A DNA stretch of 48,361 nt, from the NCBI GenBank assembly GCA_900544235.1, contig UQUL01000014.1, positions 1 to 48,361 of the forward strand. Reading direction: 5' to 3'. The position numbers were made by a program, and so were the translations under genes. The stretch is from an uncultured Collinsella sp. (GTDB lineage: Bacteria; Actinomycetota; Coriobacteriia; Coriobacteriales; Coriobacteriaceae). The notes under the pieces were generated by a model, which saw only the letters and a program-made list of their open reading frames with translations, ran no database searches and was not told the origin of the DNA. Below, in pieces: positions 42,326-48,361 of the stretch (its first letter is position 1; every line of letters starts with the position of its first letter).

Positions 42326-42450
42326 GGCCCCGAATCGGTGTTGCCTCCCGGCGCATTCCGCAGGGGGAGCGATATTTTGTAGCACGAAGTGCGCAGCAAA
42401 ATATCGCTCATGCCCGAGGACGCGCCGGGAGGCAACACCGATTCGGGGCC
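42326..42450. repeat. nested palindrome 2, 125 nt with perfect 29-nt arms
   Basis: Outer arms 42326-42354 (beginning GGCCCCGAATCGG) and 42422-42450 are perfectly complementary over 29 nt. Inside, GAGCGATATTTTG (42367-42379) pairs perfectly with CAAAATATCGCTC (42397-42409). The centre is GCAC-GAA-GTGC. Total length, arm length and nesting match palindrome 1, though the arm sequences differ. The 13-nt loop core GCACGAAGTGCGC is the exact reverse complement of that in palindrome 1. Confidence 0.88.
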
Positions 42451-42488
42451 GGACACACGGATTTACCTGCGCATTTACAAATTCGTAA

Positions 42489-42537
42489 ACTTTTTTGAAA
42501 AAAGTGCTTGCACAGTTCTCGAATCATAGGTTATTAT
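42489..42537 (+). promoter_or_regulatory. tRNA-Leu promoter with upstream palindromic box
   Basis: ACTTTTTTGAAAAAAGT (42489-42505) is a palindrome ending 2 nt before the -35 TTGCAC (42508-42513). The -10 TATTAT (42532-42537) follows with an 18-nt spacer. The same arrangement recurs at both tRNA-Gly genes, which supports it as a real promoter type. Confidence 0.8.
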
Positions 42538-42594
42538 CTTCCTCGTTGAACGCGCGGGTCCAACAAAACGAACCGTGAATCAACAACATAGCAT

Positions 42595-42684
42595 GTCGGA
42601 GTGGCGGAATTGGCAGACGCGCTAGCTTGAGGTGCTAGTGACCGCTTTTTGGTCATGCGGGTTCAAGTCCCGCCTCCGACACCA
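42595..42684 (+). tRNA. tRNA-Leu (anticodon GAG)
   Basis: A class II cloverleaf: acceptor GTCGGAG pairs with CTCCGAC (42674-42680); the anticodon stem CTAGC/GCTAG holds loop TTGAGGT with anticodon GAG; a long variable arm TGACC-GCTTTTT-GGTCA is typical of Leu; the T-loop is GTTCAAGTC. The discriminator base is A at 42681 and CCA is encoded at 42682-42684. Confidence 0.95.
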
Positions 42685-42695
42685 TCGCATTTGAG

Positions 42696-42717
42696 AAGCC
42701 TCTTTGGAGGCTTTTTT
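42696..42717 (+). terminator. tRNA-Leu terminator
   Basis: AAGCCTC (42696-42702), loop TTTG and GAGGCTT (42707-42713) are followed by a run of six T residues starting inside the arm. It ends only 26 bp before the next coding start. Confidence 0.88.
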
Positions 42718-42743
42718 GTTACCGATAGACGGTGGGGTCCACG

Positions 42744-45089
42744 ATGGAAACGCTTGAACGCAACGAGTGGGCAGACGTTGCCCAACTAGTCGAGATCACG
42801 AGCGATGCTGTCATCATCTGCGAGCTCGACGGAACCATTCTGCATGTGAATAATCGCTTACTTGGTTTGATGTGCGAGGAACGCGCCGACGTCATCGGTG
42901 GAGATGTTAAAGACGTCCTGTACTCGTCCGCTTTTGAACGTGCGACGGAACATCGTCTGCCATTTGAAACTGATGGCTCCGAGAACGAACTGATGCTCAA
43001 GCTGAGTGACGGCTCCTTTATCCCCGTCTTGGTTCGTGCGGGCTCCGTAACGCCTCCACGCATCTTTGGGCGCCGCGCGCCACGTGTCCTGGTGGCGCTC
43101 CATAGCATCGAAGAACAGTATTCGCACGACCGCCAGCTCAAGCGTGCGCTTTCGGAGCTTAGAGTGGCGAACAAGCGCCTCTCTGGCACGCTCTCGGTCA
43201 TTATGAGCACTGTGGGCTCCGATGAGTTGCCCAGCCTACTTGATACCGTTTTGAACCAGCTTGTAGGAACGCTCGATGCTTCGGGTGCTGCTATCTATTT
43301 TTCTGAGAGCGGCGGTTTTAAACTTCGCGGTGTTTCCAAGGAGCTGTACGACAGCTACCTGCCTGAGTTTTTGCCGTATGGTGCTGGCATTCCGACGTAT
43401 GTTCTTCGTGAGTCGCGTGCCTGTCGCTTGTCGATTCAACAGGACCTTGAGGGTGATAAGGCCGCCTCCGGTATGTTTATGGACTTGGACAATCGTTCTA
43501 AGCACCTGTTGCGCATGCAGGATATGCCTCCGTACCGCAGCGAGATCTGTCTTCCCGTTTTTTACGGTACGCAGATTCTTGGCGTGCTGGAAGTTGGTTG
43601 GAAACGCCCTCAGGCACCGCTCGCCTATGACGTTAATGTGCTCGAGGTTATTTGCGATTACCTGTCTATCCAGCTGGTCGGCATGGCATCGAGCCTTCGC
43701 TCCCGTCGCACGGCCGAGCTTGGCCGCTCGCTCAACGTCTTGCGTGATGAGTTGTTTACCTTTCTAGACGATTCCGCCGCGGCTACCCAGGCGGTATCGT
43801 CCGAGATCTGCAATATGCTTAACTGCCATTTTTGCCCTGTTGAGTATGACGCCAGTCTGGATTCCTACGTCATAGATTTTGAAGGCGGCAGTCGCGTTGC
43901 TTTGCCGGACGATCCCGAGAAGCTTTTCTTTTCCACGACGGCGCCAGCGGCACGTCTGGGGGCTGGCCCTGATGGCTTTGAGGCATCTGTTTTGGGCGGT
44001 ACGAGTGCCGAGGACCTTAAACACGTCCGTATAACTCGCGTTGACGAATCGATGCCTATGGGAGGCTGGCTTAGGGCGCATGGTCTGCCTTGTCAAGGTC
44101 TCTACGTCGACTCCGGCATCGAGGCGGGGCGCCCGCGCTCTGAGGGTGATGGCAAGCACAGTAACGACGCGATTGTTCCTGCTTCTGTTGCGAAGAGCCC
44201 GACGACGCGCGCGCTGCTGCTTCGTGATGGTAGCCAAGAGCCGATTGATGATCTTGAATATGACTACTTGGTGCACTTGGCGCATGACTTTGAACTGATC
44301 TACGAAGGCGAATCTCAAAAGCGCGAGGAGCGCCATATCGCTCAGACCCTTCAGATCGGCATGAGAAATTCCCTGGGGGATGTTCCGGGTATCGCAACCG
44401 ATTCGGTGTACCTGTCGGCCACGAACTCGGCGTTGGTCGGCGGCGATTTCTATACGCTCATCCGTCTTCCCGACGACTGCGCCGTCATGATTTTGGGCGA
44501 TGTGTCTGGCAAAGGCATTGAGGCTGCATCGATGTCCGCGCTCGTCAAGACGTCCCTGACGGCATATGCCTGGGAGGGCGCTGGACCGGCCCGCATGGCA
44601 CGCTCCCTTAACAGCATGCTCATGGGCTTCTCGAGGGTCGAGACGTTCGTGACGGCCTTTATCGCCAAGATTGACCTTAAAGCCGGACGCGCAACGTATT
44701 GTTCGGCGGGCCATCCTCCGACCATGGTCATCAGGCCAGAGTCGATGCCGCTGGGTGGCGGCGAGGCCCGTGGGGGAGAGGTCGAGCTGCTTGGATGCCA
44801 ATCGGGCGTAATCGGTGCCTTTGAGAGCATGGTGTACGAGACGGGAGTGTTTACGTTCGCTCCTGGCGACATGCTCTTCATGTATACGGATGGAACGATT
44901 GAGGCCCGCGACCGCACCGGAGCGTTCTTTGGCGAGCAGCGCCTTCGTGACCTTCTGCTCTCTGTCTCGGGTGAGGGCGTATCGGGAATCTGCGGCAAGG
45001 TCTTGGGCGAGCTTGACCGATTTACCGAATCGGCGCTGGACGATGACATTGCATTGGTGTCCCTTGAGTTTTTACGGGGTCGTTCATAG
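42744..45089 (+). CDS. PAS-GAF-SpoIIE/RsbU-type serine phosphatase
   Basis: This is a soluble sensor phosphatase of the partner-switching kind; such enzymes dephosphorylate a STAS anti-anti-sigma protein. Residues about 10-115 form a PAS-like domain (ITSDAVIICELDGTILHVN), followed by a short coiled region, a GAF domain at about 157-315, an unassigned sensor-like stretch to about 530, and a PP2C/SpoIIE domain to the end. Metal-binding acidic residues are visible in VGGDFYTLI, ILGDVSGKGIEAA, MYTDGTIEARD and DDDIALVSL. There is no transmembrane segment. 781 residues. ATG at 42744, six bases after GGTGGGG, is preferred over GTG at 42732. The STAS-HATPase protein encoded 78 bp downstream is the obvious partner. 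Confidence 0.88.
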   Translation: METLERNEWADVAQLVEITSDAVIICELDGTILHVNNRLLGLMCEERADVIGGDVKDVLYSSAFERATEHRLPFETDGSENELMLKLSDGSFIPVLVRAGSVTPPRIFGRRAPRVLVALHSIEEQYSHDRQLKRALSELRVANKRLSGTLSVIMSTVGSDELPSLLDTVLNQLVGTLDASGAAIYFSESGGFKLRGVSKELYDSYLPEFLPYGAGIPTYVLRESRACRLSIQQDLEGDKAASGMFMDLDNRSKHLLRMQDMPPYRSEICLPVFYGTQILGVLEVGWKRPQAPLAYDVNVLEVICDYLSIQLVGMASSLRSRRTAELGRSLNVLRDELFTFLDDSAAATQAVSSEICNMLNCHFCPVEYDASLDSYVIDFEGGSRVALPDDPEKLFFSTTAPAARLGAGPDGFEASVLGGTSAEDLKHVRITRVDESMPMGGWLRAHGLPCQGLYVDSGIEAGRPRSEGDGKHSNDAIVPASVAKSPTTRALLLRDGSQEPIDDLEYDYLVHLAHDFELIYEGESQKREERHIAQTLQIGMRNSLGDVPGIATDSVYLSATNSALVGGDFYTLIRLPDDCAVMILGDVSGKGIEAASMSALVKTSLTAYAWEGAGPARMARSLNSMLMGFSRVETFVTAFIAKIDLKAGRATYCSAGHPPTMVIRPESMPLGGGEARGGEVELLGCQSGVIGAFESMVYETGVFTFAPGDMLFMYTDGTIEARDRTGAFFGEQRLRDLLLSVSGEGVSGICGKVLGELDRFTESALDDDIALVSLEFLRGRS

Positions 45090-45167
45090 ACGACGCGGGG
45101 CGGGCTGAATCCGCACGGTTGGGGAAACGAATGCATCGAGTGGGCTTTTTTGGGGAACCATGGTCGT

Positions 45168-45914
45168 ATGAATGAGTGGAATGACATAGCGGTTTTGACG
45201 CCACCAGGCGATATCGACATCGCCACGGTGCCTGCGCTGCGTCGGCGGTTGGATGCTTTGATTGGCCGCGGCGCGCGTCGTGTTGTCATCAACTGTCAGG
45301 CTGTTAGCTTTATCGATTCGACGGGCTTGGCATTCCTGCTTACGCGCGCTCGTGAGCTCATGAGGCGAGAAGGCCTGCTTTCGCTCGTCAATGCATCAGG
45401 TGAAGTTGTTCGCTTTTTGGAGATTGCTCGTCTTGTCGATATCCTTCATGTCGCGGGGCCGGCACGGGAGTCTATTCCCGCCATTCCGGTGGGGGAGCTG
45501 CCTCGCTGGAGTAAGAGCGTCGAGGTCCGTCAGGGTATCGAGAATCTTCCATACTACCGACATCGTATCGCCGAACTCCTTGAATCGCTTCCGTTGCGCC
45601 GTGACGAGCGCTACGATGTCGCATTGGCGTCGGGGGAGGCGCTGGGTAATGCCTATGACCATGCGGGCGGTATCGGGTGCGTCCTGACGGTTCAGGCCTA
45701 TGGCGATCGCGTTGTGGTTGAGGTGCTTGATCGAGGTGCCGGCTATTCTATCGATGAAACGAGCGAACCGGTCGCATCTGAGGAGCGCGGCCGTGGCATC
45801 AAACTTATGCGTATGCTCGTCGATAACGTGGAGGTTGCTCGTCGTACGGACGGCGCCGGCACGCGCGTGCAGATGGTAAAGCTGTTTAGCGGAGCACTGG
45901 AATCGTGTGCCTAG
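45168..45914 (+). CDS. STAS-HATPase fusion: anti-sigma antagonist joined to RsbW-type kinase
   Basis: Residues 1-100 form a STAS domain with the phosphorylatable Ser51 in SFIDSTGLAFLL. Residues about 120-245 are a GHKL ATPase of the RsbW/SpoIIAB class: N-box SGEALGNAYDH (Glu157, Asn161), G1 box DRGAGYS (188 onward) and G2 box RGRGIKLM. Normally these are separate proteins, the kinase inhibiting a sigma factor and the STAS protein releasing it. Here both are on one chain, directly behind a SpoIIE-type phosphatase gene. I chose ATG at 45168; GGGGAA lies about 10 nt upstream. TTG at 45150 would add six residues. No sigma factor gene lies nearby, so the target is unknown. Confidence 0.88.
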   Translation: MNEWNDIAVLTPPGDIDIATVPALRRRLDALIGRGARRVVINCQAVSFIDSTGLAFLLTRARELMRREGLLSLVNASGEVVRFLEIARLVDILHVAGPARESIPAIPVGELPRWSKSVEVRQGIENLPYYRHRIAELLESLPLRRDERYDVALASGEALGNAYDHAGGIGCVLTVQAYGDRVVVEVLDRGAGYSIDETSEPVASEERGRGIKLMRMLVDNVEVARRTDGAGTRVQMVKLFSGALESCA

Positions 45915-45959
45915 CCAATCGCTTTAGCGCGTTTAGCTACTAAGAACATGCGGCAGACA

Positions 45960-46007
45960 AGTTTTTTGAAAAAAGTACTTGCGTCTTTTGGACAACTCGC
46001 GTAAATT
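45960..46007 (+). promoter_or_regulatory. promoter of first tRNA-Gly with palindromic box
   Basis: AGTTTTTTGAAAAAAGT (45960-45976) ends 2 nt before the -35 TTGCGT (45979-45984); the -10 TAAATT (46002-46007) follows at 17 nt. The -10 ends just 12 bp before the mature tRNA, so the 5' leader would be only about 5-7 nt. Confidence 0.8.
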
Positions 46008-46019
46008 AATAACCCGCAA

Positions 46020-46095
46020 GCGGACATGGCTCAGTTGGTAGAGCACAACCTTGCCAAGGTTGGGGTCGCGGGTTCGAGCCCCGTTGTCCGCTCCA
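46020..46095 (+). tRNA. tRNA-Gly (anticodon GCC)
   Basis: Acceptor GCGGACA pairs with TGTCCGC (46085-46091); D-arm GGCTCAGTTGGTAGAGC; anticodon stem AACCT/AGGTT with loop TTGCCAA (anticodon GCC); T-arm CGGGTTCGAGCCCCG. Discriminator T at 46092 and encoded CCA at 46093-46095. Confidence 0.96.
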
Positions 46096-46103
46096 ACTAT
46101 CTT

Positions 46104-46130
46104 ACGCGGTTCTAACGAACCGCGTTTTTT
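46104..46130 (+). terminator. tRNA-Gly terminator
   Basis: ACGCGGTTC (46104-46112), loop TAAC and GAACCGCGT (46117-46125) form a perfect 9-bp stem running into TTTTTT. Confidence 0.93.
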
Positions 46131-46146
46131 GTTGACGCTGCGCGAG

Positions 46147-46235
46147 CCCCGGGCACCCCATCTTGCCCCTCAATCGTCGGTCGCGTACATAAAGTACGCT
46201 TCCCTCCTCTTTCGCGGCAACCTGGGACACCCGGA
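46147..46235. repeat. imperfect palindrome, copy B of the dispersed intergenic repeat
   Basis: The left end CCCCGGGCACCC, then ATCTTG and CTCAA, matches copy A at 26632 with a few substitutions; the right end CAACCTGGGACACCCGG matches its right end. The centre has a different short hairpin, GCGTAC-ATAAA-GTACGC. Overall pairing is poorer than in copy A. Confidence 0.55.
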
Positions 46236-46431
46236 GCCCGCTCGCTGTCGTGGCCGGGGGAGTGGGTCTTCCGTTCTTTTCACTAATCGGTCGATTCGTC
46301 CCGGGAGGTTCGAACCCGAGAGGGAGCGAGCGTTTTGGGTCGTGGCTGTGGCGTTGTTTGTCGCGAACGTCAGCTTTGGGCGTATCATCGTGGGCATCTC
46401 GCAAAACCTCGTTGCAAGGGAGACTTATCCC
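46236..46431 (+). other. gene-free leader of the alpha-glucosidase gene
   Basis: No credible gene is seen. GGTTCGAACC near 46306 is a 10-bp palindrome that recalls a tRNA T-arm, but no other tRNA part is present. TATCAT at 46383-46388 could be a -10 element, with no good -35. The coding frame of the downstream gene stays open through this stretch, but the protein homology begins only after ATG 46432. Confidence 0.4.
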
Positions 46432-48165
46432 ATGGCTACAGAAAAGTCCTCTTCGCGCTCATGGATGTCCGATGCCGCGATCTATCAGATCTACCCGCGC
46501 TCGTTTAAGGATTCGACTGGTTCGGGTCTGGGCGATATCGCGGGCATTACCCAGAAGATGGACTATCTTGAGCGGCTGGGTATCGAGGCCATCTGGCTGA
46601 GCCCGTTTTACCCATCGCCTCTTGTCGATGGTGGCTATGATGTGGCGGACTACTGCGATGTCGATCCACGTCTCGGCTCGCTTGACGACTTCGATGACAT
46701 GATCGCTGCGGCTCACGCGCGCGGCATCAAGGTTATCGTCGACATCGTGCCCAACCATTCATCCAGCCAGCACCCCTGGTTCAAAGCCGCTCTTGCCGCC
46801 GGCCCCGGATCGCCCGAGCGCGCCCGTTATATCTTCCGCGATGGTCGCGGCGAGCATGGCGAGCTGCCTCCCACCAATTGGAATGCCAACTTTGGCGGCC
46901 CCGCATGGACGCGTGTTGCGGACGGTCAGTGGTATCTGCACATGTTTACGCCCGAGCAGCCGGACTTTGACTGGTCATGCCCTGAGGTTCATGCGCTCTT
47001 TTGCGACGTCCTGGCGTTTTGGAGCGATCGAGGCGTCGACGGCTTTCTCATTGATGTGGCGCAGGGTCTCGCCAAGGATCTCGACCGCGATGACCTCGAC
47101 CGGTGGCATCTCGCCGAGGGCGATGACATGGTTGACGACGGCACCCATCCGCTGTGGGACCGCAATGAGGTCCACGAGATCTATCGCGAGTGGCGCCGCG
47201 TGTTCGACCGCTATAATCCGCCGCGCAGTGCCGTTGCCGAGGTGTGGGTGCTGCCTGAGCGCCAGTATCTCTACGCGCGTCCCAGCGAGCTTGGCCAGAC
47301 ATTCAACTTTGAGTTTGCCAAGGCCACTTGGACCTATGATGACATGCACACTGCAATCGAGAAGGGCTTGAAGGCAGCCGTCGAATCCGATTCCGCCTCG
47401 ACCTGGGTACTCTCCAACCACGACGTGCCGCGCGTGGCGGCACGCTATGCCCTGCCGCAAATCAAGGCGACGCGCTACCACCAGATTGCGCTCGACTGGC
47501 TCTTGCGCGACGGGTCGTCTTATGATGAGGACCGTGAACTCGGCGAGCGCCGCGCGCGGGCGGCCCTTTTGCTTGAACTGGCGCTTCCGGGCTCGGCATA
47601 CGTGTATCAGGGTGAGGAGCTCGGCCTTTTTGAGGTGGCTGATATCCCGTGGGCTGCACTCGAAGACCCTACTGCGACCAATACGCACGGACCGAAGCGT
47701 GAGAAGGGGCGCGACGGCTGTCGTGTGCCCCTGCCGTGGGTGGCGGCGGACGATCCCGCGCATGGCGGATCGTTTGGGTTTTCGCCGGCAGACGCCGATG
47801 CAGCGCCCCATCTGCCGCAGCCTGCATGGTTTTCCGATTATGCTGCCGATAAGGAAGAAGCGGACCCGACATCGATGCTTGCGCTCTATCGTGACGCCCT
47901 CTGGCTGCGGCGCAAGCTGCGCGGGTGCGCCAACGATCTTGCGTGGCTCGATCTTGACGGGCGCACCGGTCTTGCGGATGGTGCCGAGGGCGCTGAGGGC
48001 GGCGTCATCGCCTATCGCCGCGATAACGGCTGGGCGTGTGTGACGAACTTCGGTGCAGCACCCGTGGAGCTGCCGGCGGGCAGGGTCCTGCTCACCTCAT
48101 CACCGCTTGCAGACGGCAGGCTCGCACAGGACAGCTCTGCCTGGATCATGCTCGGTGAGATGTAG
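46432..48165 (+). CDS. GH13 alpha-glucosidase / oligo-1,6-glucosidase
   Basis: GH13 enzymes of this subtype hydrolyse alpha-glucosides such as maltose, isomaltose or trehalose-like sugars in the cytoplasm. Conserved regions are AIYQIYPRSFKDS, DIVPNHSS, the nucleophile region GVDGFLIDVAQGLAKD (Asp208), the acid/base AVAEVWV (Glu270) and LSNHDVPR (Asp331). The near-invariant Arg two residues before the nucleophile is Leu206 here (codon CTC; CGC would be Arg), which could lower or abolish activity. ATG at 46432 follows AAGGGAG. 577 residues is normal, there is no signal peptide and the frame is intact. The gene lies between two identical tRNA-Gly genes. Confidence 0.92.
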   Translation: MATEKSSSRSWMSDAAIYQIYPRSFKDSTGSGLGDIAGITQKMDYLERLGIEAIWLSPFYPSPLVDGGYDVADYCDVDPRLGSLDDFDDMIAAAHARGIKVIVDIVPNHSSSQHPWFKAALAAGPGSPERARYIFRDGRGEHGELPPTNWNANFGGPAWTRVADGQWYLHMFTPEQPDFDWSCPEVHALFCDVLAFWSDRGVDGFLIDVAQGLAKDLDRDDLDRWHLAEGDDMVDDGTHPLWDRNEVHEIYREWRRVFDRYNPPRSAVAEVWVLPERQYLYARPSELGQTFNFEFAKATWTYDDMHTAIEKGLKAAVESDSASTWVLSNHDVPRVAARYALPQIKATRYHQIALDWLLRDGSSYDEDRELGERRARAALLLELALPGSAYVYQGEELGLFEVADIPWAALEDPTATNTHGPKREKGRDGCRVPLPWVAADDPAHGGSFGFSPADADAAPHLPQPAWFSDYAADKEEADPTSMLALYRDALWLRRKLRGCANDLAWLDLDGRTGLADGAEGAEGGVIAYRRDNGWACVTNFGAAPVELPAGRVLLTSSPLADGRLAQDSSAWIMLGEM

Positions 48166-48247
48166 GGGCCTCTTGCGGCGAGTTTGCGTTTGCCTACACC
48201 TTCCGTGGTGGCTGATGTCTTCGCGAGGTTCGCGAGGGCGTTGCAAA

Positions 48248-48294
48248 ACTTTTCAAAAAAAGTTCTTGCATAGGATGCGGGCATCACGTAAGAT
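48248..48294 (+). promoter_or_regulatory. promoter of second tRNA-Gly with palindromic box
   Basis: ACTTTTCAAAAAAAGT (48248-48263) ends 2 nt before the -35 TTGCAT (48266-48271); the -10 TAAGAT (48289-48294) follows at 17 nt and ends 12 bp before the tRNA, exactly as in the first tRNA-Gly. Confidence 0.78.
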
Positions 48295-48306
48295 TAATCC
48301 CCGTAA

Positions 48307-48361
48307 GCGGACATGGCTCAGTTGGTAGAGCACAACCTTGCCAAGGTTGGGGTCGCGGGTT
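48307..48361 (+). tRNA. tRNA-Gly (anticodon GCC), 3' end cut by the window
   Basis: The 55 bases present are identical to the first 55 bases of the tRNA-Gly at 46020, including anticodon GCC. The T-arm is cut by the end of the window. Confidence 0.93.

Noticed and set aside
42004..42594. CRISPR array or retron as an explanation for the palindrome-rich stretch.
   Set aside because: There are no regularly spaced direct repeats and spacers, and no Cas or reverse transcriptase gene nearby.
46296..46320. GGTTCGAACC resembling a tRNA T-arm, possible tRNA remnant or att site.
   Set aside because: No acceptor, D or anticodon arm is found around it, and no integrase gene is in the window.
46051..46431. 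N-terminal extension of the alpha-glucosidase frame reaching back into tRNA-Gly.
   Set aside because: It runs through a tRNA, its terminator and a repeat. Homology and a good ribosome site start at 46432.

Overview
The window looks like chromosome from a Coriobacteriia-type actinobacterium, most likely Collinsella or a close relative. This rests on gene content and style and not on a database match: moderately GC-rich coding DNA with strong C-ending codon bias in highly expressed genes, WhiA next to RapZ, tRNAs with encoded CCA, an actinobacterial-type LexA box, and short promoters of the TTGnnn/TAnnnT kind. No phage genes, transposases, CRISPR arrays or toxin-antitoxin genes were seen.

Layout. 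0-0.64 kb: 3' end of a 23S rRNA gene, a 5S rRNA gene and a strong terminator. 0.76-4.3 kb: coaE, a lytic transglycosylase and uvrB. 4.3-10.5 kb, minus strand: two unrelated FAD proteins (COG2509 and HI0933/YhiN types), an Mrp/NBP35 Fe-S carrier ATPase and an LTA-synthase-type membrane enzyme. 10.6-17.8 kb, plus strand: uvrA with a candidate LexA box, a YbaK-type deacylase, murJ and uvrC. All three UvrABC excinuclease genes therefore lie within 16 kb.

17.8-28.6 kb is a probable sialic-acid locus. A leader able to fold into a three-way junction precedes a Tat-type lipoprotein binding protein, a permease, a permease-ATPase fusion and a second ATPase of the dipeptide (Dpp/Sat) class. These are followed by a CE7 acetylesterase, a second CE7-like protein that has lost its nucleophilic serine, a NanA-type lyase, a ROK kinase (NanK-type) and NanE. 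Together these would import a sialoside or sialic acid, remove O-acetyl groups, cleave to ManNAc plus pyruvate, phosphorylate and epimerise to GlcNAc-6-P. Intercistronic hairpins, mostly without T-runs, punctuate the locus.

28.6-35.8 kb is housekeeping: rapZ, whiA, then gap, pgk-tpiA-gpmI (lower glycolysis) and secG. 36.1-42.0 kb is a five-gene oppABCDF oligopeptide transporter. 42.0-42.6 kb is gene-free but dominated by two nested palindromes of about 125 nt with 29-nt arms and the same 13-nt loop core in opposite orientation. This is the most striking unexplained DNA structure in the window. 42.6-48.4 kb holds tRNA-Leu(GAG), a PAS-GAF-SpoIIE phosphatase gene, a STAS-HATPase fusion gene (a compact partner-switching pair), and two tRNA-Gly(GCC) genes flanking a GH13 alpha-glucosidase in which the near-invariant Arg beside the nucleophile is Leu. 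All three tRNA promoters carry the same poly-T/poly-A palindrome exactly 2 nt upstream of the -35 element.
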